From positions 1 through 64,000 of the forward strand of contig JADGAZ010000013.1 in NCBI GenBank assembly GCA_015231755.1: DNA of 64,000 nt, given 5' to 3'. The first letter of the stretch is position 1. Each line of letters opens with the position of its first letter. The DNA comes from Magnetococcales bacterium (lineage in GTDB: Bacteria; Pseudomonadota; Magnetococcia; Magnetococcales; Magnetaquicoccaceae). Of the stretch, positions 48,588 through 57,572 are shown piece after piece. The translations under genes and the position numbers were made by a program. A model generated the notes under the pieces. The model did not search any database. It saw only the letters and a list, made by a program, of their open reading frames with translations, and was not told the origin of the DNA.

Positions 48588-49922
48588 TCAGTGGATCTTG
48601 TAGCGCCGGACCATCACTCCCCACAACAGCAACCCCGGAATCGCGGCCAGGGTGGTGAGCAGAAAAAAAGTGGACCAGGACATGCGATCCGCGAGCCACC
48701 CCCCTCCCGAGGCCAACAGCGTACGGCCAAAGGCCATGAACGACGACAGCAACGCATACTGGGTGGCGGTATAAGCCACGTGGCACAATCGGGACAGATA
48801 GGCCACAAAAGCCGAAGTACCCATGCCCCCGGAGATGTTTTCGACCGCGATGGTCACGATCAACATCTCCATGGAGTGGCCGGTCTGGGCCAGCAGCACG
48901 AACATCAGGTTGGAAACCATCTGCAACAGTCCGCACAGAAACAAGGCGTTGGTGATGCCCATCCGGTCTGTCAAAATTCCGCCAACCACCCCCCCGATCA
49001 GCACCGCCGCCAATCCGAACAGCTTGGTCACATTGGCAATCTCGATCTTGGAAAAGCCCATCTCCACATAAAACGGCGCGCTCATCACCCCGGCCAGGGC
49101 ATCGCCGAATTTGTACAGCAGAATGAACAACAGCGTCAGCAGCCACCCGCGCCGTCCCATGAACTCGGCGAACGGGGCGATCACCGCGCCGGAGATCCAG
49201 GCCAGCACCCGGCTTCCCCGTCCTCCCACGGCGGTCAAATCGACGCCACGGATCACCAGCGGGGCAGACACCTCCCCGCCCCCCCGACGCGGCTCCGGAT
49301 TGAACAGCATCACCAGCAAGCCGATCCCCATCAATCCCGCCATCACCGCATAGGCGGAAAACCAACCCCAGAAGGTCGCCAGATACAAAGCCCCGGCCCC
49401 GGACGACACCATGCCCAACCGGTAACCCAGCACGCTCATGGCAGCACCAGCCCCGTATTGACGCTCTTCCAGGCTTTCCACCCGATAGGCGTCGATCACG
49501 ATATCCTGAGTGGCGGACCAGAAAGCCACAGCCAACGCGAACCAAGCGGTCCAGAAGGGATCGCGGGAGGGATCACTGGCCCCGAGGGCCAGTATGCTCC
49601 CGATCAACGCCACCTGGGTCAACAATCCCCACCCCCGCCGCTGACCCAGACGACTGGTCAAACCCGGAATGGGCATGCGATCCACCAACGGAGACCAAAG
49701 GAACTTGAACGTATAAGGCGCTCCGGCCAAGGCGAACATGGCAATGGAGGTCTTGCTTACCCCGGACTCCGCCAGCCATAATGACAACGTACTCACAGTC
49801 AAGGCCAGGGGGAGGCCGCTGGAAAACCCCAACAAAAAAATCACCACCACCCGTGGTTCCAGATAGATGGCGAGGGCCGACCAGGGACGCCAGCGCGTGC
49901 CCGACAAGGGGGATGATTCCAT
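48588..49922 (-). CDS. ampG: AmpG-family muropeptide permease (MFS)
   Basis: 444 residues from the ATG at 49922, with GGGAG seven bases upstream; the frame stays open further right without homology. Twelve membrane helices are predicted by eye. AmpG landmarks are VVVIFLLGFSSGLPLALTVSTLSLWL, KFLWSPLVDR, LGQRRGWGLL, SATQDIVIDAYRVE and YTATQYALLSS. AmpG imports anhydro-muropeptides from the periplasm for cell-wall recycling. Spacing to the previous convergent methyltransferase is 21 bases. Confidence 0.88.
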   Translation of the reverse strand: MESSPLSGTRWRPWSALAIYLEPRVVVIFLLGFSSGLPLALTVSTLSLWLAESGVSKTSIAMFALAGAPYTFKFLWSPLVDRMPIPGLTSRLGQRRGWGLLTQVALIGSILALGASDPSRDPFWTAWFALAVAFWSATQDIVIDAYRVESLEERQYGAGAAMSVLGYRLGMVSSGAGALYLATFWGWFSAYAVMAGLMGIGLLVMLFNPEPRRGGGEVSAPLVIRGVDLTAVGGRGSRVLAWISGAVIAPFAEFMGRRGWLLTLLFILLYKFGDALAGVMSAPFYVEMGFSKIEIANVTKLFGLAAVLIGGVVGGILTDRMGITNALFLCGLLQMVSNLMFVLLAQTGHSMEMLIVTIAVENISGGMGTSAFVAYLSRLCHVAYTATQYALLSSFMAFGRTLLASGGGWLADRMSWSTFFLLTTLAAIPGLLLWGVMVRRYKIH

Positions 49923-50021
49923 GAACGACTCCCGGTTAAAATCCGCACCCGATGCAGCTTGTTCGCCCCGGATGATAACAGCGGAAGCGATCCAGACAAA
50001 GCCTCCACCACAGGATCGGCC

Positions 50022-50441
50022 ATGAGTTGCGAAAAGGTGGCACAGATTCTCGCACGTCTGGATCGCACCACCGCCGATCGCCTGCTGTCTCATCTGGAAA
50101 AACACGAAAGCGCCCTGGCCAGGGCGGTACGGGATCATCTGGTGGTATTCGAGGATTTGGAAAAACTGGATGACCGGGGATTGCAGACCCTGTTGCGGGA
50201 GATTGCCCCGGAGGAACTGGCTACGGCGTTGCGGGGCATGCGGGAGAGCCTGGTGAAACGTTTTGCCAACCAGCTCTCACGCCATGGGGCCGAGGTATTG
50301 CGCGAGGCGCTGACCTTTTCCAGCCCCCCATCACGACATCAGGTGGAAACGGCCCGGAAGGGAATCATCACCCTCGCCCGTGCGCTGGAAGCGGACGGAC
50401 GCTTGGTACTCCCTTCGCGGGCCGATCCGCTTCTTTACTGA
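50022..50441 (+). CDS. Stand-alone FliG C-terminal domain protein
   Basis: 139 residues. The segment VVFEDLEKLDDRGLQTLLREIAPEELATALRGMRESLVKRFANQLSRHGAEVLREAL then RHQVETARKGIITLARALEADGRLVL follows the C-terminal domain of the flagellar switch protein FliG, including the charged torque helix (DDRGxQ...LREI). The N-terminal and middle FliG domains, including EHPQ, are missing; a full FliG is about 330 residues. It could be a second FliG module that binds the rotor or stator, or a remnant. Its last 7 bases overlap the end of a truncated recombinase on the other strand. Confidence 0.78.
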   Translation: MSCEKVAQILARLDRTTADRLLSHLEKHESALARAVRDHLVVFEDLEKLDDRGLQTLLREIAPEELATALRGMRESLVKRFANQLSRHGAEVLREALTFSSPPSRHQVETARKGIITLARALEADGRLVLPSRADPLLY

Positions 50442-51292
50442 TGTCCGTGGGCCGCCTTGGGCATGGGCATCGGATCGCCATCGAGGAGGCTGCTGCCCTC
50501 GTCCTGGGCGCCTTCCAGAATACCCCCCACCCGGGGACTGCATCCGCTGTAACGGGTAGGATCCAGCCCCACGGCCTTGACCCGTTCCTTGATGACCAGG
50601 GCCACGCCATGACCCGTCAAAGGCTGTCCGGAGATCCGTCCGTGACGGTTGATCCCCTGGAATACCGCTCCGCTCGCAATTTCCGAGGCGGCCAACCACG
50701 CCTTGAGGGCCGTCACCGGACAGATGGGATCCTGACCGTAGGGAATCATCACCAGCCGACCGGTATTCAAGGAGAGTTCCATGCCTCCGGTCCGTTCACG
50801 AAGATTTTCCACCAAAAGACTGGTGAGTTCCGAACGGCGCAACCCTCCAGAGAAACCGACCAGAATCAAAGCCTTGTCCCGCAGATCCTTCAGGCGATCC
50901 CCCATCGCGTTCAAGACAGCGGAAGTTTGCGTGGCGGTCAAAGGGGCCACGCGGCGTTGTTCACGGCCATGTTTTTGCTTGATGCCCTTGAGCACCGCGT
51001 TGACCATTTCGGTTTTGGTGGGGTCAACCAGACCTTGAGCCGAGTGTGCCTTGCCCAAAGAGACCCGCCAACGGGCCAAGGTGGCAAACTTGTGGCTGTT
51101 GGCATGTTCCACCAGATAGGTCGCCACCATCTTTTCAGGTGCCGGGATGGCTCCGCCCCAGTCGATGAAACGGCGCAAATCGCCCCAGTAAGCCGCGCGC
51201 GTCGCGTCTGTCAAGGACGGTGCCTGGGCAAACGCCTTGACCTGCGGATCGAGTGGATGCTCTTCTTGGATCGTGTGGGGGAAATCGCCCAT
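50435..51292 (-). pseudogene. Truncated tyrosine recombinase
   Basis: 285 residues with AGGAG about 9 bases before the ATG. The N-terminal SAM-like domain (20-110) and the first catalytic Arg (SGGLRRSELTSLL, R152/R153) are intact. The second box reads GCSPRVGG (C251, R254) instead of the usual H-S-x-R. The protein ends 31 residues later with an unrelated-looking tail, so the LGH box and the tyrosine nucleophile are missing. It cannot be an active recombinase as read. The break coincides with the end of the FliG-like gene, which suggests a deletion joined the two. Confidence 0.75.
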
Positions 51293-51355
51293 CAGTAAAG
51301 ACTCCTATGGATTCCGATAAAGCAATACGATTATGTCGTCTCTGGCCCCGGACGT

Positions 51356-51434
51356 GGAGTTGACTGGAGGGGCACTTTCTTCTCTTGGAGATTCCTTGCG
51401 TAGCACCACTGCGCGGTCTCCTCCAGTCAACCCC
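51356..51434. repeat. Long-spaced inverted repeat beside the truncated recombinase
   Basis: GTTGACTGGAGG (51359-51370) and CCTCCAGTCAAC (51420-51431) are perfect complements over 12 bases; one mismatch extends the match to 15 (51356-51370, 51420-51434). The spacer is 49 bases. It lies 64 bases upstream of the recombinase start codon, where attachment or binding sites of tyrosine recombinases are often found. No integron-type core (GTTRRRY) is present. It could also be an RNA hairpin. Confidence 0.5.
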
Positions 51435-51454
51435 ATGTCGAGACAAGGTACATT

Positions 51455-52117
51455 TCAGCAATTATCGGACCAACTCTTTTCAAGGCGTCGGAAACGTTCC
51501 CAATCCTCCGGCAGATCCACATCCCAATGGCCCGGCAGCTCCTCCCAGGACCAATCCAAAGCGCGCAAAGCCTGACGTGTGGCCTCGGCAACCCGATCGC
51601 TTCCCCAGGGAATGGCGTCAAACAGCTCCGGCGCAAAACGTCTGAGACCCAGCAGGACGTAACCCCCGTCAGCCGCCGGAATCAGCACGGCGGGATGGCG
51701 TGACAACACCTCTGCGGCCTGCTCCAGGGTCGAAGAATCGAGGCTGACGGCATCCCCTCCCAGCAGCATCACGGCGTCGGCTTCGGCCAGACCGGATCGG
51801 GCAATATGGGCGAGTCGCTCCCCGAAATCCCCAGGGGGTTGAATGTTTCGTTCGTCGGGATGGGCAAGAAGAGAAAACAACGGCGCGGAACAATCCGGAG
51901 TTCCCCACAGGCGGAACAGCACTCCGGAACCGGCGCTGACACACCAGCGGCGGGCCTGGGTGGCCACATGCGTCAAAAGAACAGCATGGGCCAGGGCCGC
52001 CCCCTCGACTCCCAGGGCGGGAATCAGACGGGTCTTGGCGCAGCCGGGCTCAGGCGCCCGGCCCAGCAAATTCAAGGAAAAAGACGCCTTGCGGGATAAG
52101 GAAGGACCGCTGACCAA
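51455..52117 (-). CDS. TIGR04282-type glycosyltransferase-like protein
   Basis: About 220 residues. The core NLLGRAPEPGCAKTRLIPALG at the N-terminus, MLLGGDAVSLDSSTLEQA, IPAADGGYVLLGLRR and PWGSDRV are typical of the TIGR04282 transferases (NTP-transferase fold) that accompany radical SAM/arsenosugar or selenodomain genes. The start is uncertain: no ATG exists; TTG at 52117 fits the family length and lies 14 bases after the upstream stop, while a TTG at 52210 would add 31 residues overlapping the methyltransferase gene. It is the third gene of lpxD-methyltransferase-transferase. Confidence 0.78.
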   Translation of the reverse strand: MVSGPSLSRKASFSLNLLGRAPEPGCAKTRLIPALGVEGAALAHAVLLTHVATQARRWCVSAGSGVLFRLWGTPDCSAPLFSLLAHPDERNIQPPGDFGERLAHIARSGLAEADAVMLLGGDAVSLDSSTLEQAAEVLSRHPAVLIPAADGGYVLLGLRRFAPELFDAIPWGSDRVAEATRQALRALDWSWEELPGHWDVDLPEDWERFRRLEKSWSDNC

Positions 52118-52130
52118 GGCGCGACAGGCG

Positions 52131-53192
52131 TCAACAACAGCCGTGCGGTCCGCAACCGCAGGGCGATGGCGCCACTGGATCCGGCGCCAGTCGGATGAAC
52201 CAGGGGGCAAACGGCTCCTGTCCCAGCCGCTCGAATACTTCCCGTGTCACCGTAACCCGCTCTCCCGCCGGATAACGGACTCCGGATTCGTCCTCAACCA
52301 CCGGGAACGGACCCCGCTGGATGACCACACAAGGTTCCTGCTCCCCGGACTCCGGACGCAGCGGTTTCACGGCGGTCAAGGTCACGGAACGAAACGCCAC
52401 CCCCGCCACCGTGCGCCACGGGGTGGATTCCCACTTGTCGAAAGCGACCCCCACCAATCCGGCGTTCTGGAAAGCACGCACGAATTCCGCCTCCTGGAAG
52501 GCTCCAGAGATGCAACCCGACCACAACTCCGGATCCTCTTTCAGATGAGCCGGCACGGCCCGGTCTGCCACGATATCGGAAATGGCCACCCGTCCGCCGG
52601 GTTTGAGCACCCGGAAGATCCCGGCCACCAGCGCCCCCTTCTGGGCATCGTCCACCAAATTGAGCACGCAGTTGGAAATCACCAGATCCACGCTTTCATC
52701 CGGAATCATGGGCTGTTCCCGGCGTTGACGCTGCTCCCAGAGTTGAAACGCATCGGCGCTGGCGGAATCGATCACCGGATGAGCCGCCAGATAACGTGCG
52801 ACCGCATCCTGGTCCAACGCCAGATCCTGAATTCTCCCCTTGCGAAACACCACCCGGTCCCCGCCCAGCACCTGGGCCATTCCGGCCTGATGACGACGGG
52901 CCAAAGCCAACATGTCGTCGTTCATGTCCACGCCGATCACCCGCCCCGCCGGACCAACCAGTTGGGCCGCCATGTAACAGATCTTGCCTCCTCCGGAGCC
53001 CAAATCCAGCACCACATCTCCGGAACGAACATAACGGGAAGGATCCCCGCAACCGTAATCCCGCTCGATGATCTCCCGAGGCAATTTTTCCAGCAAGGCG
53101 GTATCATAACTCACCGGACAACACAACGACTCCACCACCCGCGCCGCACCCTCGGAATAGGTTTTGCGCACCTCGTCTTCCACTTGCATCAT
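52131..53192 (-). CDS. ArsM-like SAM-dependent methyltransferase
   Basis: 353 residues; the ATG overlaps the lpxD stop (ATGA). SLCCPVSYD near residue 23, motif I VLDLGSGGGKICYMAAQLVG, GVDMNDDMLALAR, the conserved SNCVLNLVDD and GGRVAISDIVAD follow the arsenite methyltransferase (ArsM) pattern. The tail PSPCGCGPHGCC is rich in cysteine and may bind a metal or metalloid. ArsM uses three cysteines to bind As(III), and some are present here, but substrate identity is inference. Pairing with a TIGR04282-type gene is known from arsenosugar clusters; no ArsS gene is nearby. Confidence 0.78.
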   Translation of the reverse strand: MMQVEDEVRKTYSEGAARVVESLCCPVSYDTALLEKLPREIIERDYGCGDPSRYVRSGDVVLDLGSGGGKICYMAAQLVGPAGRVIGVDMNDDMLALARRHQAGMAQVLGGDRVVFRKGRIQDLALDQDAVARYLAAHPVIDSASADAFQLWEQRQRREQPMIPDESVDLVISNCVLNLVDDAQKGALVAGIFRVLKPGGRVAISDIVADRAVPAHLKEDPELWSGCISGAFQEAEFVRAFQNAGLVGVAFDKWESTPWRTVAGVAFRSVTLTAVKPLRPESGEQEPCVVIQRGPFPVVEDESGVRYPAGERVTVTREVFERLGQEPFAPWFIRLAPDPVAPSPCGCGPHGCC

Positions 53193-54151
53193 TCACCCGA
53201 CTCCTGGCCCTTCATGAAGGCCCGCACGGTTTTCATGAACTCGGGCAATTTGCGCAACGCATTGATCTGAGAAAGATTTTCCCGATGCTGACACCCCCAC
53301 CATCCGGACCATGTCACCCCGGCGGGCACATCCCCGGCCACACCGGTGGACGCGGCGATGCGGGCACCCCGCCCCACGGTCACATGGGGTGCCAAACCCA
53401 CCTGACCCGCCAGCACCGCCCCATCCTCGATGCGACAGGAACCGGCGATCCCCACCTGACTCACGATGATACAGGCGCGACCGATCTGAACATTGTGGCC
53501 GATTTGCACCAGATTATCGATTTTCGTGCCCGCGCCGATCCGGGTTTCGCCAAAACGGGCACGATCCACAGTGGTGCCGGCCCCGACCTCCACATCCTCT
53601 TCGATACGGACGATACCGAGATGGGGAATCCGCTGATGGGCTCCGTCCGCGTACTCGAACCCGAAGCCATCGCTGCCGATCACCGCGTTGGGATGAATCA
53701 CGCTGCGGGCCCCGATCACCGAACGCTCGTGAATCACCGCGCCGGGATGGATCACGCAATCATCCCCGATGACCACCTCGGCGCCGATCACGGCCAAAGC
53801 ACCGATGGTCACACGACTGCCAAGCCGAGCCGTGGGATCGATCACCGCCGATGGATGGATGCCCGTCATCCGCAGTTCACGCCCGCCGAGCAGCAACGCG
53901 GCACGTCCCGCGTCCCGACCCGGAGTGGGACTGATCAGCAAAGGGACCTCCACCATCCCCTCCGCCTCCCCGGCCAGCTCCGGCGACACCAACAACGCCG
54001 ACGCCCCCTGGGCCTCGCTCAACCATTTGCGTGTGGTCACGAAAGAAAGATCCCCGGTTCCCGCCCGATCCAACGGCGCGACCCCATGAATCTCCACCTC
54101 CCCCCCCCGATGTTCCACACCCAGTTGCCTGGCCAGTTCTGTGAGTTTCAT
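53189..54151 (-). CDS. lpxD: UDP-3-O-(3-hydroxyacyl)glucosamine N-acyltransferase
   Basis: 320 residues from the ATG at 54151 (MKLTELARQLG). The N-terminal uridine-binding domain is followed by a left-handed beta helix of hexapeptide repeats (VIDPTARLGSRVTIGALAVIGAEVVIG and so on), with VGAGTTVDRARFGETRIGAGTKIDNLVQIGHNVQIG carrying the catalytic His. The C-terminal helix (NLSQINALRKLPEFMKTVRAFMKG) is normal. It adds the second 3-hydroxyacyl chain in lipid A synthesis. The usual neighbours bamA, fabZ and lpxA are absent; instead it is translationally coupled to an ArsM-like methyltransferase gene. Confidence 0.93.
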   Translation of the reverse strand: MKLTELARQLGVEHRGGEVEIHGVAPLDRAGTGDLSFVTTRKWLSEAQGASALLVSPELAGEAEGMVEVPLLISPTPGRDAGRAALLLGGRELRMTGIHPSAVIDPTARLGSRVTIGALAVIGAEVVIGDDCVIHPGAVIHERSVIGARSVIHPNAVIGSDGFGFEYADGAHQRIPHLGIVRIEEDVEVGAGTTVDRARFGETRIGAGTKIDNLVQIGHNVQIGRACIIVSQVGIAGSCRIEDGAVLAGQVGLAPHVTVGRGARIAASTGVAGDVPAGVTWSGWWGCQHRENLSQINALRKLPEFMKTVRAFMKGQESGE

Positions 54152-54600
54152 GGACCTGCGACTCCACAATGGGTTATTTCAAGAGACATTCCATTGGCCA
54201 TTGCATGGACAAAGGATACGGCAACTCCGCGATCTGCTTTGGCTGCCGGGCAACCGGTTCCCGCAACTCCTGATTTCCCGGCTCGCAAACGCCGATTCCT
54301 GTCTTCGGAGACGCGTGTTCTCCCTTGATACGAAAACTGAAATGTCATCTCCAGACATCGTTACATGGATGGGAATCTGACTGCCAATAATCACTTTGTC
54401 AAGACCTGGCGCTCCGCGTTTCTGGTTGGGATCATCCGGTGTGACCAACCCAGGGCACTTGATTTTCAATCCCGTTCCGCAAAAAACTGGAACATGTACC
54501 ATGCGCCATCATGAAAGAAATTCTGGCTCGTTTGGCAACCCTGCAGTGGCTGATCGCACGACTCAAGGCATCAAAAGAATCCGCCCCAATCCTCCCTCCA
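54152..54600. other. Intergenic region between rodA and lpxD
   Basis: About 450 bases upstream of lpxD. Short open frames on both strands have no ribosome site and poor codon use, and are not called. The minus strand has TTGACA (54402-54397) and CAGATT (54379-54374) 17 bases apart, a fair sigma-70 promoter for lpxD about 220 bases upstream of its start. No clear terminator for the rodA operon was seen. Confidence 0.4.
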
Positions 54601-55761
54601 TTACACCGATCGCCCATGCTGACGGGAATACAGGCTCACATGAGCCAACAGGCCCATGGCGATCATCAAGGTGACCATGGAACTGCCGCCGTAGCTGATC
54701 AGGGGCAAAGGCACCCCCACCACAGGCAGCAGACCCAGCACCATACCGACATTGACCACCACCTGAACGGCAAACAGCATGGTCGCTCCCACCACGGTCA
54801 ACAGGCCGAAGCGGTCGTTGGCCATTTCGGCGATCAAAAACGCCCGGAAGATCAACAAGGCATACAACACCAACAGAGTCACCCCACCCAAAAAGCCCCA
54901 CTCCTCCGCCAGCACCGAAAAGATGAAGTCCGTATGCCGTTCGGGCAGAAAATCCAGTTGGCTTTGACTGCCGGCCATGAACCCTTTTCCCGTCACCCCC
55001 CCGGAACCCACCGCAATCTTGGACTGGATGATGTGATATCCCGAACCCAACGGATCCCGTTCCGGCGAAAACAAGGTGATGATTCGCTGTTTCTGGTAGG
55101 TGTGCAACCCATTCCAGGCCAAGGGCATCGAGGCGCCCAGCACGATCACCATGGTCAACAGCACTTTCCAGGAGATGCCGGCCACCACCACGATCGACAG
55201 TCCCACCCCGGCCAGCAACACCGCGGTACCCAGATCCGGCTGCTTGATGATAAAAGCCATGGGACACAGGATCATCAGGAAGGGAACCCCCAGATCCCGC
55301 CATCCCAGGGATCCCGCCTTGGCGTGATCGTGAAAATAACGGGCCAGGGCCAGAATCAAGGCGACCTTCATCAATTCGGAGGTCTGCAAGCGAAAGAAAC
55401 CCACCTCCAGCCAACGCCGCGCCCCCATGCCCACGCTACCCATGATCATGGTCACGGCCAGCAACAACAGGCTGCCGGAATAAAACAGATAGGAGAAGCG
55501 GCGATACACCTTTTCTCCGGCCAGCAGGGAGACCGTGAGCATGATGCCGATGCCGAACGCGGATTGAATCACCTGTCGCCAGAAAAGCCACAGATTGTTC
55601 TCTCCCCCCACCGCCGAATAAAGTACCCCGAAACCAAAAAAAATCGTCAACAGCAACAGCAGCAGTAGACTCCAGGGAAAACGCCGCAGTCGCTCCGTCC
55701 ACGCCACTGTAGCGGTTCCACCCAGACTCAACCAGGAGTGACCCGATTCGGACTCGTTCAC
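54601..55761 (-). CDS. rodA: Rod-shape SEDS glycosyltransferase RodA
   Basis: 386 residues from a GTG that overlaps the PBP2 stop by 4 bases (GTGA). About ten membrane helices are present. SEDS motifs are GARRWLEVGFFRLQTSELMKVALILALARYF, KQPDLGTAVLL (catalytic Asp), GFMAGSQSQLDFLPERHTDFIFSVLAEEWGF and PLPLISYGGSSMV. With PBP2 it forms the peptidoglycan polymerase-transpeptidase of the elongasome. It is the last gene of the mreB-mreC-mreD-mrdA-rodA operon. Confidence 0.95.
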   Translation of the reverse strand: MNESESGHSWLSLGGTATVAWTERLRRFPWSLLLLLLLTIFFGFGVLYSAVGGENNLWLFWRQVIQSAFGIGIMLTVSLLAGEKVYRRFSYLFYSGSLLLLAVTMIMGSVGMGARRWLEVGFFRLQTSELMKVALILALARYFHDHAKAGSLGWRDLGVPFLMILCPMAFIIKQPDLGTAVLLAGVGLSIVVVAGISWKVLLTMVIVLGASMPLAWNGLHTYQKQRIITLFSPERDPLGSGYHIIQSKIAVGSGGVTGKGFMAGSQSQLDFLPERHTDFIFSVLAEEWGFLGGVTLLVLYALLIFRAFLIAEMANDRFGLLTVVGATMLFAVQVVVNVGMVLGLLPVVGVPLPLISYGGSSMVTLMIAMGLLAHVSLYSRQHGRSV

Positions 55762-57572
55762 GAACTGCTCCCGTACTTGGTGAAAAATCGATCCATCACC
55801 CGCTTGGCCACCGGAGCGGCTGCCGATCCCCCATGTCCCCCGTGTTCCACGATCACGGCCACAGCGATCCTGGGTCTGTCCAAAGGCGCGTAACAGACGA
55901 ACAGGGCATGATCCTGCAATTTTTCGTTGGTGGATTTGATGATTTGACCGCTCTTTTCCCGTCGGTGGCGGGCCACCTGGGAGGTTCCGGTCTTGCCCGC
56001 CGCCCGGATTCCTCCTTCGAGCCGGGCCTTGGCCGCCGTTCCGGTGGGATCATGCACCACGGCTTCCAGACCCTGGCGCATCAACTCCAGATGATGCACG
56101 GAAAAATTGTTACGGCTCATCACATCCGGCGCCTGACCGGGCTCCAGCCTGAGCAGGGAAGGCCGATACACCGTACCCCCATTGGCCACGGTCGCCATCA
56201 TGGAGGCCAGTTGCAACGGCGTGGTCAACACGTACCCCTGGCCGATGCCGGTGATCAGGGTCTCCCCCGGATACCAGGAGGCCTTGAACATCTTGCGCTT
56301 CCAGGCCCGGGAGGGGATCAAGCCGGGCCGTTCCGCATCCAGGTCCACCCCGGTCACGCCACCCAATCCCATCTTGTGGGCCTGACGTTCGATGGCGTCG
56401 ATGCCGAGACGCTCCGCCAGCTTGTAGAAAAACACATCGCACGACTGGGTGAGCGCCTGGATCAAATTCACGCTGCCGTGACCATGGCGCCGCCAGCAAT
56501 AAAAACGCTGCTCCTCCTTGAGCAGAAAGCCACCACAATGGACCTGTTCTCTGGGATCCAGTTTTCCGGTGCTCAAGCCCGCCAGGGCCACCACGATCTT
56601 GAAGGTGGAACCGGGGGGATATTGTCCCTGATGGGCCTTGTTGATCAATGGCCGATCGGGATCGGTACTCAAGGCCTGCCACTGGGCATGGGTGAAACCG
56701 CGAATGAATTGATTGGGATCGTAACTGGGGGTGCTGACCATGGCCAGGATCTCGCCGGTATTGGGATCCATGGCCACCACCGAGCCGATCTCCTCCCCCA
56801 TGGCCTCCTGGGCCTCTTTTTGCAGGTCGAAATCGATGGACAGATGCAGGTCCTCGCCGGACTCCGGGGGATTGCGGTGCAACTCCCGCACATGCCGCCC
56901 CACTGCGTTGACCTCCATTTCCAAAACGCCTTCGCGGCCCCGGAGCAACTCCTCGAAGTGCTGTTCCACCCCGCTTTTGCCCACCTGATCCCCGGAACGG
57001 AAAGTGATCCGGGAAAACCGTTTGCGATCCCCGTCGCTCGGCTCCCCGAGATATCCCAGAACATGACAGGCCAAGGAATCGAATGGATAATAACGGACCG
57101 ACTGGCTTTGCAGATCCAGGCCGGGAAACTCGTGGATGCGCACCTCGATGCTGCTCACCTCTTCCCAGCTCAAGTGGGATTTGACGCGCAACGGGAGAAA
57201 GGAACGTTGCCGGCGGGCCTGCTGCAACAGGTGTTTGACCTCCTCTTCCGACAGATCGATATGCCGGCCGAGACGCTTGAACAGCATGCGCAGGGGTCCG
57301 GCCAGTTCCGGCACCACCACCACCTCGAAGTCGGGACTGTTTTCCACCAACGCCCGGTTTTCGCGATCGAAGATCCGGCCCCGGGGGGCGAAGATGGGTT
57401 TGAGGCTGATGCGGTTGTCCTCGGCCAGGGTCCGGTATTCTCCGCCGCGCATCACCTGGAGATGGAACAGCCGGCCCCCCAGAACCATGAAACCCGCGCC
57501 GAGACACCCACCCACCAACAGCAACCGTCGCCGGGCATCCCCCCGGAACTGTTCCCGGTCATCGTCGAGCAT
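55758..57572 (-). CDS. mrdA: Penicillin-binding protein 2 (elongasome transpeptidase)
   Basis: 604 residues. A membrane helix lies at 16-36. The pedestal domain has FAPRGRIFDRENRALVENSPDF. The transpeptidase domain has active Ser in PGSTFKI, SCDVF as the SxN-type motif and KTGTSQ. It cross-links peptidoglycan in rod elongation and is the target of mecillinam in other species. The gene overlaps mreD by 14 bases and rodA by 4, so translation is coupled. Confidence 0.95.
   Translation of the reverse strand: MLDDDREQFRGDARRRLLLVGGCLGAGFMVLGGRLFHLQVMRGGEYRTLAEDNRISLKPIFAPRGRIFDRENRALVENSPDFEVVVVPELAGPLRMLFKRLGRHIDLSEEEVKHLLQQARRQRSFLPLRVKSHLSWEEVSSIEVRIHEFPGLDLQSQSVRYYPFDSLACHVLGYLGEPSDGDRKRFSRITFRSGDQVGKSGVEQHFEELLRGREGVLEMEVNAVGRHVRELHRNPPESGEDLHLSIDFDLQKEAQEAMGEEIGSVVAMDPNTGEILAMVSTPSYDPNQFIRGFTHAQWQALSTDPDRPLINKAHQGQYPPGSTFKIVVALAGLSTGKLDPREQVHCGGFLLKEEQRFYCWRRHGHGSVNLIQALTQSCDVFFYKLAERLGIDAIERQAHKMGLGGVTGVDLDAERPGLIPSRAWKRKMFKASWYPGETLITGIGQGYVLTTPLQLASMMATVANGGTVYRPSLLRLEPGQAPDVMSRNNFSVHHLELMRQGLEAVVHDPTGTAAKARLEGGIRAAGKTGTSQVARHRREKSGQIIKSTNEKLQDHALFVCYAPLDRPRIAVAVIVEHGGHGGSAAAPVAKRVMDRFFTKYGSSS

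Noticed and set aside
51356-51434. Integron attC site or insertion-sequence ends
   Set aside because: No GTTRRRY/RYYYAAC core sites, no flanking target duplication and no transposase.
54179-54502. 107-residue minus-strand open frame upstream of lpxD
   Set aside because: No good ribosome site, irregular composition, and it would overlap the likely lpxD promoter.
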